Assembly: GCF_000621585.1 (NCBI RefSeq)
Contig: NZ_JHXY01000005.1
Coordinates: 219,121-283,120, forward strand
DNA length: 64,000 nt
Origin: [Eubacterium] cellulosolvens LD2006
GTDB taxonomy: Bacteria; Bacillota; Clostridia; Lachnospirales; Lachnospiraceae
Reading direction: 5' to 3'
This document shows positions 46,633-55,317 of the stretch, piece after piece; positions within the stretch are counted from its first letter, which is position 1, and each line of letters begins with the position of its first letter. A model generated the notes under the pieces. The model worked only from the letters and a program-made list of their open reading frames with translations. It was not told the DNA's origin and made no database searches. The position numbers were made by a program, and so were the translations under genes.

Positions 46633-48393
46633 TCAGACATCAAAGCGACGTCCCTCAAAAGTCTTTGCCATTTCCTTTTCCACGCCGTTTCCGGATCCCA
46701 TTTTTCCGAAGTCCACGGCCGAATCCACAATACTGAGTACCGCCGGTCGATGTGTGACAATGATGACCGTCTTATCCGTCATCGCCCGTAGATTGTCGAG
46801 AAGTTTTGCCTCTGTCTTCTCATCCAGCGAGCTCGTCGCCTCATCGAGAAGGAGAACAGGATGCGAAGAATAGACCGCCCTGGCGATCGCAATTCTCTGC
46901 ATCTGTCCCTCCGAAAGGCCGGCACCGCGCTCACCGAGCTGTGTGTCAAGTCCGGTTTCCAGAGACCGGATAAATTCGTCCGCGCAAGCAATCTCCAGCG
47001 CTTTCCAGAGTCCTTCATCGTCCTTCTCCGCCTTCTCATCGCCAAAGGACAGGATATCCCGGATTGTTCCGCTGACGAGCTGATTTCCCTGCGGAACATA
47101 GGCGTACAGGCCTCTGCAGTTTTCCGCAAGATCTTTCTTCTGCCCGTCCACTTTCAAATACAGCTCTCCTTTGTCCGCGGGGTAAAGTCCCATGAGCAGC
47201 TTCAGCACGGTACTCTTTCCGCAACCGGAAGGTCCGACAAACGCGACGTACTCTCCCCTTCCGACTTCCAGATTGATATCCTTAAGAACAAGCGGCATCC
47301 TGGGCACATCGTCCCCGCTGCTTTTTACCGGCGGCTGATATGTAAAGGACACATCACGGATTCCAATGCTTTCAAACTGCCTGTTCTTTCTGCAGCTCTC
47401 CTCGTCCTGATTCAGATTTTTCGACCTTTCATATCCCTCTGCTTCCATCAGTCGCTCCGCACTGGCCACCATTGCAAAATACTGTGGGAAGTACGAAGAT
47501 ACCGACGCAAACGGCGTACTCACCTGATTGATCAGCTGGAGAACTGCCGTGAAATCACCATATGTAAGAACCCCGTTCAAAATACCGAGTCCGCAGTAGA
47601 TCGCGCCGCCCAGATATACGCCGCGGATGACGACAGAATATCCAAGAACTGCAAAACTGCCGAATATCTTTCTGTGCATACGGGCCGCTTTGTGATTCCT
47701 CATTCTCTCGCCGGCCATTTCCAAAGTCCGCTTTTCCTGCGAGAACGCGCGGATCACCAGCATACTCTCCAGGCGCTCCTGCATCAGCACTCTGAGAAGA
47801 CCGTCCGCCTCCTGAATCCGCTTGTGAAGCTCTTTCATTTTTTTCCGGAAAACCAATGTCAATCCGATCAGAAGCATTCCGCCCGGAAGAATAATCAGAA
47901 CCGCGCCCGGAATAATCGAAAGAAGAGCGATCACGCCTGCAATAATCTGCGTCACGAGACCGAGCGCACCCGGAAGAATATCAACAAAACCACCTGCGAC
48001 CACAGCTGTGTCGCTTGTGAGGCGATTCATCCACTCCCCGGAATGTGTGGCCGTCACCTTTGCGTAATCATTTTCAAACAAGGTATTGAATAATCTTGTC
48101 TTACATCGGTTTTCCAGTGTTGTTCTCGCCACCTCACTCAGATAAGAGAACAGTATCGACGCAAGAATCTGAGCCGATACCAGAAGAACGATCGCTACAG
48201 CATGAAACCGAAAGCCGCTCCAGTCCTTGGCAATCGCACTGTTTACGATCCCCTTGTACAGCATGGCGTTATATACAGCCGATACGCTGAGCGCAATCTC
48301 AATCACAACCATGACTGCCAGAATATACTTCACCCGTCCGGCCACATTCATGATCCAAAGAATAGCAGCCCCGCTTTTCTTTTTCCTTTTCAT
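46633..48393 (-). CDS. ABC exporter, fused permease-ATPase (ABCB/MsbA-like)
   Basis: A 586-residue half-transporter. Six transmembrane helices lie in about 1-310, then a nucleotide-binding domain with Walker A GPSGCGKST, signature LSEGQMQRIAIARA, Walker B VLLLDEATSSLD and the switch His in IIVTHRPAV. There is no N-terminal C39 peptidase domain. It starts 12 bp after a papain-like secreted protease gene, so the pair forms one operon. The cargo is unknown. Peptide export is one possibility, given the RiPP cluster about 3.5 kb away, but this is not shown by sequence. Confidence 0.93.
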   Translation of the reverse strand: MKRKKKSGAAILWIMNVAGRVKYILAVMVVIEIALSVSAVYNAMLYKGIVNSAIAKDWSGFRFHAVAIVLLVSAQILASILFSYLSEVARTTLENRCKTRLFNTLFENDYAKVTATHSGEWMNRLTSDTAVVAGGFVDILPGALGLVTQIIAGVIALLSIIPGAVLIILPGGMLLIGLTLVFRKKMKELHKRIQEADGLLRVLMQERLESMLVIRAFSQEKRTLEMAGERMRNHKAARMHRKIFGSFAVLGYSVVIRGVYLGGAIYCGLGILNGVLTYGDFTAVLQLINQVSTPFASVSSYFPQYFAMVASAERLMEAEGYERSKNLNQDEESCRKNRQFESIGIRDVSFTYQPPVKSSGDDVPRMPLVLKDINLEVGRGEYVAFVGPSGCGKSTVLKLLMGLYPADKGELYLKVDGQKKDLAENCRGLYAYVPQGNQLVSGTIRDILSFGDEKAEKDDEGLWKALEIACADEFIRSLETGLDTQLGERGAGLSEGQMQRIAIARAVYSSHPVLLLDEATSSLDEKTEAKLLDNLRAMTDKTVIIVTHRPAVLSIVDSAVDFGKMGSGNGVEKEMAKTFEGRRFDV

Positions 48394-48405
48394 ATCTCAC
48401 TCTCC

Positions 48406-50091
48406 CTAACTCCGGATTATTGATGTCTTGAACAATATAGCTGTACCATCCAACTCCAATTCCCTGTAGCGGATCCGCTCTGCTTTCAGCGGATTCGCAT
48501 ACGCTTTTATACAGGCGTTGTTGAAAGCGCCCCATTTTGTTACGTCCTGCGTATCCCGATAGCCCTGTCCATCCGTATCCACAAAGGACTGCCCTCTCTC
48601 AGAGCTTACGGTTTTGATCGACGTTGATTTCCCCTCATAGAACTGACAGGTCATCCCGCCGGAAGTTGCATTTACAACGACCGCAAACTGCTCACCGGAC
48701 TCAATTTTCACCTCTTTGTCAAATTTGACCGTATAGAATCCCATGAGATCCGTTGTGCCGGACGCTGTCGCCACTACTTCGCCGGTACCCGGTACGCCAT
48801 CCTGAAGATTTCTTTCAAGGCTGACCGTATACTCCCCGTCGGCAGGCATATAAAAACCGGCAGCCCCAACCATTTCCGGGCGTTTTGCTGTGAAAACATT
48901 TGCATAACCGCCTACAAAGCCGGACATCGTAATACTGAACCCGCAGCCGTCGTAGCCGAATTGCTCGGTGTATTCATGCTCTCCGTTCACCGAATCCGCA
49001 CACACGTAAACAAACGGAACCGTGAGGCTTGCATCCTCATAGGAGATCCACGCATAGCCATTGTCGCCATAGCTCGTGCCATAGCTGTTCTTGATTAATA
49101 AAGCCCCCGGATTCTCAGCTTTGGTCACGTAGGAGTCATCCCAGCCGGTCACAACCACCGCGTGCGTACTGGCCGTCCGTTTCCGCAATCCGTTTTGTGT
49201 CGTCAACGCATGATAATACGAATTTGTCTCATTGTCGAGCCCACCGGACGCAAACGAAATCGATACAGATCCATAGCGATAGATCGCGCTCTTGATTTCC
49301 TCAATCGCCTTTTCACGAATGTTGTATCTCTCATCATCAGTATACCTGTGGCTGTTTGTATCATTCGGAACCGGTTCCGTCAGGAATAACGCAGACTGCA
49401 GATGTGTTTCCGATACTTTCATTAAACTCTCACTGAGAGGAAACGAATCCGGATACGGACAGGCGCTCTCAAGCACGGGTCCCTCCCAGTTCAGCAGCGT
49501 GGAAGCCGCCATATAGTTGTTTCCGCCACCGTTGATCCAGTTATTGGTCCACCGGTCCCCTGTCCCGTTGTGTGCGGCATAAGACAGATGATACGGCGAA
49601 TAATTGTCTCTGCCGTCCACCACGCCGCTCTTGATCCTATTGATTCTGCAGTTATCCGTTGCCGCAAACGCCCAACAGAGAGCAGAACTGCTCTGATAAC
49701 GGACAGGAGTCACGTCTTCATTCCTGTAGGAAGAAGGAAGCTGCTCCGCTCCAACCAGTCGCTCCGGTCGCTCTGCCGCAGATACATCAACGCTCTCGCT
49801 GTCACCGGTCGTTTTTGAGCGATCTGCACTACCTTCGCTCTCGCTCCTCAATTCCAACGGCATCGTCCACTCTTCATTTCCGCTCACATTTATGAAGCCG
49901 TCCGACGCCTTCATTTCCAACTCATCTACTTTTACGGCAGCGCTCCCGGCATCCGTTCCGGACACGGCCGCCCAGGCAGGCTGCATCCCGCACAAAAGCA
50001 GAACGAGCGCCAGCGAAGCTGCCTCTATCTTTTTCTTATGTTTCATTAATATTGCACACAATTCACAGATTCCATCTACAACACGCTTCAT
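48406..50091 (-). CDS. Secreted C1A (papain-like) cysteine protease with lectin-like domain
   Basis: A 561-residue secreted protease. The signal peptide region is KKKIEAASLALVLLLCGMQPAWA. A Ser-rich propeptide-like region precedes the C1 catalytic domain, with VRYQSSSALCWAFAATD (Cys near 139), STHAVVVTGWDD (His near 310) and LIKNSYGTSYGDNGYAWISYE (Asn near 335), all three catalytic residues. A C-terminal beta-sandwich of the lectin-like type seen in bacterial C1 proteases spans about 355-510. The protein ends in the tail ERIRYRELELDGTAILF, matching the tails of a GH9 and a PL9 enzyme here. The start at 50091 is uncertain, because the SD is distant. An internal ATG at 50046 is also possible. 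Confidence 0.9.
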   Translation of the reverse strand: MKRVVDGICELCAILMKHKKKIEAASLALVLLLCGMQPAWAAVSGTDAGSAAVKVDELEMKASDGFINVSGNEEWTMPLELRSESEGSADRSKTTGDSESVDVSAAERPERLVGAEQLPSSYRNEDVTPVRYQSSSALCWAFAATDNCRINRIKSGVVDGRDNYSPYHLSYAAHNGTGDRWTNNWINGGGNNYMAASTLLNWEGPVLESACPYPDSFPLSESLMKVSETHLQSALFLTEPVPNDTNSHRYTDDERYNIREKAIEEIKSAIYRYGSVSISFASGGLDNETNSYYHALTTQNGLRKRTASTHAVVVTGWDDSYVTKAENPGALLIKNSYGTSYGDNGYAWISYEDASLTVPFVYVCADSVNGEHEYTEQFGYDGCGFSITMSGFVGGYANVFTAKRPEMVGAAGFYMPADGEYTVSLERNLQDGVPGTGEVVATASGTTDLMGFYTVKFDKEVKIESGEQFAVVVNATSGGMTCQFYEGKSTSIKTVSSERGQSFVDTDGQGYRDTQDVTKWGAFNNACIKAYANPLKAERIRYRELELDGTAILFKTSIIRS

Positions 50092-50199
50092 TTTTGCAAA
50101 TTGTTCCCCTAAATTACAATAGCACAGATGTATCAAATGTACAAACAATTCATACTAAAAGAGGAATTCCCATAACATTAAATAGAATGTCGCTCGCGA

Positions 50200-50335
50200 C
50201 ATTCCCGCGCCGAGCGCGGATGCGAAGCATCTACTCATCGCGCGAGTGCGCATCCCGGCGGCTCGTTTTGTGTTATAGAAATTCCGAAGGAATTTCTATA
50301 ACACAAAACGAGCGCACCCCCGAAGGGATGCGCCC
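50200..50335 (+). repeat. Dispersed structured repeat, family 1, copy C
   Basis: Contains GCGCATCCC, GCTCGTTTTG, and a perfect inverted repeat with 25-bp arms (50261-50285 and 50289-50313) around GAA. Outer GCGCATCCC (50249-50257) and GGGATGCGC (50325-50333) extend the fold. The layout matches the last third of copy B. On the minus strand the 3' half can terminate the cellulase gene. Confidence 0.75.
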
Positions 50336-50374
50336 GCATCATTGTTGTAAGCTTCTATTTCTTACTGACAGAAA

Positions 50375-51226
50375 TCAGTGTGCATCGAAATATGCTTTTG
50401 CTGCCTGGTTGTATCTGTAAACCATCTTAGCCATGTTGACAGCGTTCTTATTAGAACCGCTATTCGAAGCATTCAGTGTAGAGTATACCCAGGAAAGAGC
50501 ACTTACTTTAACGGTAATTGTGCTGGATCCCTTTGTAACCTTAACTGTGTAGGTCTTGTCAAGATCAGCTGCCTTGATTCCGGAGATTACTACTGCGCCG
50601 TCATCGAAAGCGACTTTCTTGTTGTTTACTTTTGCAGTGTACTCAGATGCATCCTCAACATCGAAGTATACATTCAGGTCTGTATCAGCCTGGAGAGACA
50701 GAGCCTCACCAAGGAATTTTGCTCCGGAGATTTTACCGGAAACGCTGCGTGCGTACTCCTCAACATCTGCTACTGTGATATCAGAGAGACTATCTGTTGT
50801 CTTAGCGCTACTTGCCTTGTAGTTCATAAGTTTCTGAGCATATGCGCCGTAGTTCTGGATTGCCTTTGCAAGATCTTTTGTTGTCTTGTCAGAGGAGCTC
50901 TTGTATGTATCAGCAACTGCCTTTACAGAGAACTCATAGCCATCTGCCTGTTTTTTCTTACCGTAGTAAAGATCAAGCTCTTCGTCATCAGCATTGAATA
51001 CCTTGAAGTTAATGGTATCTGTTGTCTCTTTTGCCTTAACGAACTTGCTTGCCTGATAGATAACTGTATCGCCGTTATCCTCACCCTCAAGATCTGCGAG
51101 ATCGATTCTCTCTTCCTCACCGTTCATCTCGAAGATTACGTAACCGTCAGTCATATCAGCCGGTACTGTGAAGAGTACACTTCCACCGATCTGACCTTTC
51201 AGCTCAAGTGTTGTACCAAGAACTTT
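50375..51226 (-). repeat. Shared ~280-aa C-terminal domain, copy 2
   Basis: Residues about 1055-1337 of the large cellulase, from LGTTLELKGQIGGSVLF to VYRYNQAAKAYFDAH. It is closely similar to the 747-aa surface protein end. Confidence 0.85.
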
Positions 51227-54200
51227 TGCCTTAGCGTCAGTTACAGCCGGTGTAGGTTTCACTGTAGGCTCCTTGGTAGGAGTCTTTGTAGGTTTAACTG
51301 TGGAACCTGTTGTATCTGCTGTCTCAAGGAAGTATGTCATCCAAGCCAGCGGAGAGTTCCAGTTGATTGTACACTCGTTTACACACCATGCCTCTACAGA
51401 GTCAACGTAGCACTTCTGAGAAGGTGTATCGTCGGAGAGACCTGTACCTCTTACGTAAGGGTCAACCATTCCCTTGTTCGGACCACCGGACATAACTCCG
51501 CAAGGAGCGTTCGGGAATGTAGCATCAATCTCACCGGACCAGTATCTGTGGTGCGGGTGCTGTGTAGCGTGCTCGCCGTATCCTGTTACGTAGGAGTAGT
51601 ATCCGCCGTTACGTCCGAAGATGTAGTCCATAGCCTCAGCTGCACCGTTGAGGTACTTAACATCCTTGGAGAGATCGTAAGCGTAAGCCATAACGATCGC
51701 GTTGTTTACTACCATGGAGTTGGAACCCCACTCATAACCATTGAACGGCTCTTTTCTCCAGCTTGCGTTTACATCATCGCGGAACTCAGTTCCAACGTAA
51801 GGAACACCATATCCCTCTTTCTCTTCCTGAGCGATGTAATCGTCAGCGTTGTTCTCGATGGATTTCTGAAGTTTCTTATTCTCAGCGGAGGTAAGAAGTT
51901 CCGGATGCAGAGACAGAGTCAGTGTACCAAGAGCTGCTGTGTTACCCCAGTTGAAGGATGTGAAGGAACCATGGTTCTCACCACCTGTTACAGAAGACAG
52001 ACACTCAAGGGCATCTTTGTAGCTAAGGAGGTCAGATTTGTACTCCTCGTCGCCTGTTGCAACGTAAAGCTCGCATGCTGCCCAGTAGAAGTCGTCCTTA
52101 ACCTCTGTATCACCGTAAGCTCCACCACCTTTGGAGTGGTTCAGCGGTGCGTAGAGGATGTGTGCATCACTTCCGCCGATGATGTTCTCTGTCTGATCCT
52201 CGGACTCATCATACTCAACGTTCTTGAACTTCATAGCAGCTGCATATGTAGACTTCGCAACGTCGAGACACTTCTTAGCGTAAGTAGCATCGTAATCTTT
52301 CCAGAGTCTGTAAGCCTGAGCTGCTGTAGCTGCAACGTTCAGTGTAGCTGCCAGTGTCGGCGGCTTAACGATACGTGTGTAGGTATCCTCGTTCGGTCTT
52401 ACGCCCAGACCAGTCCATCTGTAGTCATGAAGTTTGTGATATACAAGACCTTTGTACTCACCCTTCTGAGCGATCATGTTGAAGAAGAAGTCCATCTCGC
52501 ACTTTGTCTCTGCAAGAATCTCCGGTACTCCCTTGCCTTCCTCCGGGATTACGATCTCCATATCGCCGGATGTCCAGTCAGTCTTGTCACCCTTGATGTT
52601 TGCTCTCTCAAGGATGTTCTGCAGTGTCCATACGGAAATACCACCGTTTACAACGTATTTACCGTGGTCACCGGCATCATACCAACCGCCTGTTGCAGTG
52701 ATTGTTCCAAGGGATGTGTCTACATCATCACCGCTGATCTTGTACTCGTTCTGCCACTCTTTCTGGATATAAGCTTTATCCGGATTGTGTCCGCCTTTGT
52801 GAGCAAGATTCTCTTTTGTACCTGTAATGTTATCGTTGGATGTGATGTACTGATCCTTAATATCAATACCGGAACGGTTCTGATAGAAGTAGTTCATTGC
52901 GTTTGTGAACAGAGAATGCTCTTTTCCAGTGCTCTCTGCGCCATAAACGTTCTTGCTGATGTTGAATGCGTAGCTCTCTTTGTCTCCGCATACAAGTTTG
53001 TAATCTGTTCCCTCTACATCATAGTCGGAGAAGTCAAGAACAGCTACATAGTCACCGGAGTTCTCATCCAGTCCACTCTTCTTAACTACATTGCCCTCGA
53101 AGACTGTCTTTCCACTCTTATTCTTCAGCTGGAACTTCTTCGGAAGAGAAGAAAGCTCGCTGCTGGAAGAACATGTTACGGTAGCTTTCTTGTTCAGGTT
53201 CGGATAGTATCCTACCTGGTTAACAGCGATACCCGGGATTACGTACTCAGGGCTTACCATGTATGCCTGATCTACGTCATCTGTGGAAAGGGACATGTTA
53301 TCGAACTTAAGAATTGTTCCCTCCGGGAAGGAAAGCTGACCCCTTGTTCCTGTTACAGTTCCGCCGCCTCCGAAGTGGAATGTCCACTCAAGAGCCTCTG
53401 CTGTCTCACCTGCTGTGAAATCGAAGGAGAAGTGGTTGTCACCTTTCTTAACTGTCAGCGGATCCCACTTCATGTTGTAGTCAGAAGAACCGGAAGCGCC
53501 ACCGTTGTGCCAGAACTCACCGGCATTTGCGTCGCCTACAGTCTTAGCGTCAAGGTTACCGATCTTTGTGTAAAGTTTTCCTGCGTTGGAAGCATTTACA
53601 TCGAAGGTCAGATGATATTTTGTTCCCTTCTTAAGAGAAAGTCCTCTGTGTCTGAACTGGCAGTCCCATCTGTCCTCACCGCCCTGGTCCTCACCACCGG
53701 CTTTTACGATCTCGATGTTGTATGTACCACCGGAGATATCGAACATAAGGTGAGCTGTACCGGACTCGCAGATGTGCCAAGGAAGAGCTGCTCCGTTATC
53801 GAAGTCTGTAGCTCCCAGCATCTCATAAGAAAGAGCTCCGCTGTCTTTGGATGTACATACCTTCGGAGTTTTTCCTTCCTCGTTCGGCTTAACTGCTGCT
53901 GTCGGGCGAGGTGTGTTTGTCGGAAGCGGTTTTCCGTCATATTTGTAATCACCGTGGATGTTGTTTGCTCCGGAAAGGGAACCGTTTGTGATGTAGAGGC
54001 TTCCGCCTGTTCCTACATTAACACTTCCTGTAATTGTAAGCTTATGTCCGTTACAATCGATGGTTACATCTTTCAGCCAATACTGGTCGATGTTTACATT
54101 TCCACTGATTGTGGAGTCACCGGAAAGTTTCAGTGTTCCACTCGGTGCGATTCTGTAGAACTCGTTTGAAAGCTCTGTCGTTCCACTCGGAAGTTCTACG

Positions 54201-54388
54201 GTAGCGCCAACAAGTGCTTCGTCATCTGCGGATGTCGCTGTAACATCAGCGTCAGTGTCTGCGAATGCAGGTACTGCTGCCGGTGCCATAGATGCAAGCA
54301 TCGAAGCAGAAAGAAGAAGCGTCATAATGCGTTTTCTCTTCATTAATCTTTCCCCCAATCGTAAAATAATACGAAAACGTTTTAGCAT
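50375..54388 (-). CDS. Large secreted GH9 cellulase with CBM4-like module and shared C-terminal domain
   Basis: A 1337-residue secreted cellulase. The signal peptide (about 1-42) is followed by an N-terminal beta-rich module (DVTIDCNGHKLTITGSVNVG) related to the N-termini of the two surface proteins, then a CBM4/9-like module (about 190-390), an Ig-like CelD_N domain (from about 395, IAVNQVGYYPNLNKKATV) and the GH9 barrel (about 500-1000). Catalytic motifs are GGWYDAGDHGKYVVNGG, QHPHHRYWSGEID and VNECTINWNSPLA. The last about 280 residues are the shared C-terminal domain. An extended -10 and an operator-like site lie upstream. An inverting beta-1,4-glucanase is expected. Confidence 0.95.
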   Translation of the reverse strand: MLKRFRIILRLGERLMKRKRIMTLLLSASMLASMAPAAVPAFADTDADVTATSADDEALVGATVELPSGTTELSNEFYRIAPSGTLKLSGDSTISGNVNIDQYWLKDVTIDCNGHKLTITGSVNVGTGGSLYITNGSLSGANNIHGDYKYDGKPLPTNTPRPTAAVKPNEEGKTPKVCTSKDSGALSYEMLGATDFDNGAALPWHICESGTAHLMFDISGGTYNIEIVKAGGEDQGGEDRWDCQFRHRGLSLKKGTKYHLTFDVNASNAGKLYTKIGNLDAKTVGDANAGEFWHNGGASGSSDYNMKWDPLTVKKGDNHFSFDFTAGETAEALEWTFHFGGGGTVTGTRGQLSFPEGTILKFDNMSLSTDDVDQAYMVSPEYVIPGIAVNQVGYYPNLNKKATVTCSSSSELSSLPKKFQLKNKSGKTVFEGNVVKKSGLDENSGDYVAVLDFSDYDVEGTDYKLVCGDKESYAFNISKNVYGAESTGKEHSLFTNAMNYFYQNRSGIDIKDQYITSNDNITGTKENLAHKGGHNPDKAYIQKEWQNEYKISGDDVDTSLGTITATGGWYDAGDHGKYVVNGGISVWTLQNILERANIKGDKTDWTSGDMEIVIPEEGKGVPEILAETKCEMDFFFNMIAQKGEYKGLVYHKLHDYRWTGLGVRPNEDTYTRIVKPPTLAATLNVAATAAQAYRLWKDYDATYAKKCLDVAKSTYAAAMKFKNVEYDESEDQTENIIGGSDAHILYAPLNHSKGGGAYGDTEVKDDFYWAACELYVATGDEEYKSDLLSYKDALECLSSVTGGENHGSFTSFNWGNTAALGTLTLSLHPELLTSAENKKLQKSIENNADDYIAQEEKEGYGVPYVGTEFRDDVNASWRKEPFNGYEWGSNSMVVNNAIVMAYAYDLSKDVKYLNGAAEAMDYIFGRNGGYYSYVTGYGEHATQHPHHRYWSGEIDATFPNAPCGVMSGGPNKGMVDPYVRGTGLSDDTPSQKCYVDSVEAWCVNECTINWNSPLAWMTYFLETADTTGSTVKPTKTPTKEPTVKPTPAVTDAKAKVLGTTLELKGQIGGSVLFTVPADMTDGYVIFEMNGEEERIDLADLEGEDNGDTVIYQASKFVKAKETTDTINFKVFNADDEELDLYYGKKKQADGYEFSVKAVADTYKSSSDKTTKDLAKAIQNYGAYAQKLMNYKASSAKTTDSLSDITVADVEEYARSVSGKISGAKFLGEALSLQADTDLNVYFDVEDASEYTAKVNNKKVAFDDGAVVISGIKAADLDKTYTVKVTKGSSTITVKVSALSWVYSTLNASNSGSNKNAVNMAKMVYRYNQAAKAYFDAH
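54371..54385. promoter_or_regulatory. Operator-like palindrome, large GH9 gene
   Basis: ACGAAAACGTTTTAG centred on AAAACGTTTT, immediately downstream of the -10 (TATAAT at 54394-54399 with a TG one base upstream, an extended -10). It has the same form and position as the sites at 45949-45963 and 61346-61359. Confidence 0.5.
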
Positions 54389-54393
54389 CTCAA

Positions 54394-54402
54394 ATTATAT
54401 CA
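54394..54402 (-). promoter_or_regulatory. Extended -10 promoter of the large GH9 gene
   Basis: Minus strand TGATATAAT. No clear -35 was found. The TG extension can compensate. Confidence 0.5.
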
Positions 54403-54469
54403 GAAATTCAGAAAATTTGTGATATAAAATGTCATTATCGTCAAAATCAGCGTTTGTTACAAATACTTT

Positions 54470-54729
54470 TTATACTGTTTGTTGCTTTCGCAATCTTTTG
54501 GTTTTTCGTTTTTTCGTTCTTTTTCGTCATTCCAATATCACTATAACATTTTTATCTCTTATTCATGTTACCCAAAACAGCAACTTTGCTATATAATGTG
54601 GTGTTTTGGATTGTTTTTCTATTCACAATCCATAAGATCTACTATAGAGGCGCTGTCGCCTAAAGTCATTTGAATTTTCTGAACTTCTATAAAAATGTAT
54701 TTGCAATATTTTTTCAATAAAAATAAGAA
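54470..54729. other. AT-rich intergenic stretch without recognised feature
   Basis: Lies between the GH9 promoter region and the family 2 repeat element. No supported ORF. Confidence 0.35.
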
Positions 54730-55126
54730 CCGCGTCAGTGCCAGAGCATACACGCGAACACGTCGCTCTCGTCCTCAGCGCCCCGCCGCCTATTTGCAGC
54801 TGCTTCCGGCAAAATCGAGCACGTTGTGCTCTCATGCCTCCAGCAGCTGCGCTAGTATAGCGGTCGAAAAATAACTCGACGTATGCGACGAACGCTTGCC
54901 CGAGAGTGCGTGCCTGAAAACGTAGGCGTAGCGGGCTACGCCGAGGCTTGCAGGTGCGTGCTATCGAGACAAGCGGGCTAGCATAAGTAGAGTTATTTAA
55001 GAACCGTTATACTTAGCTCGCGCTTCGGTCTCCGCTCCGCTCCGGTCGGTGCTAAACGAACGTCCCCCGGACGTTCAGCACCTCCGCTCCTATCGTTCGC
55101 GTTGCATGACTCTGTCCCTGACGCGG
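54730..55126 (-). repeat. Dispersed inverted-repeat element, family 2, copy 2
   Basis: A 397-bp non-coding element with 17-bp terminal inverted repeats (CCGCGTCAGTGCCAGAG at 54730-54746 and its complement with two changes at 55110-55126). Internal blocks are collinear with the element at 11774-12099: CACGTCGCTCTCGTCCTCAGCGC, CCGCCGCCTATT, CTCGCGCTTCGGTCTCCGC, and the palindromic core GCTAAACGAACGTCCCCCGG (from 55051). The middle differs in length and sequence. The terminal repeats differ from those of copy 1 but pair internally. Confidence 0.75.
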
Positions 55127-55317
55127 ATCACACTTCTCTGTTCATTACTCGATCGAAGCAAATATTGTAAGAATACCCATCTCGATACTCATATACAATC
55201 AACCGTATAACATTGCCTTCGTATACGAAGCTGACTTTCAAACAACTTTCAAAAGCACACATTATTCTTTAATATACATCATTCGACCACTATTGCTATT
55301 GATCAGATACCATCACA
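55127..55317. other. Intergenic stretch downstream of pectate lyase
   Basis: Contains a palindrome CTTCGTATACGAAG near 55220 but no T-run. No terminator was recognised for the pectate lyase gene. Confidence 0.35.

Noticed and set aside
46094..46873. A 259-codon plus-strand ORF in the gap before the ABC exporter
   Set aside because: Its 3' part is antisense to the exporter, it reads through a terminator and has no RBS.
46633..48393. Bacteriocin-type ABC exporter with C39 leader peptidase (PCAT)
   Set aside because: The N-terminus goes straight into membrane helices. No C39 Cys/His motif is present.
50378..54169. A 1263-codon open frame antisense to the large GH9 gene, and similar long antisense frames at 43643-45859, 17554-18918 and 428-2737
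   Set aside because: Each lies exactly opposite a gene with clear family motifs, lacks an RBS and reads as low-complexity Cys/Leu/His-rich protein. They arise from codon bias that avoids stop complements.
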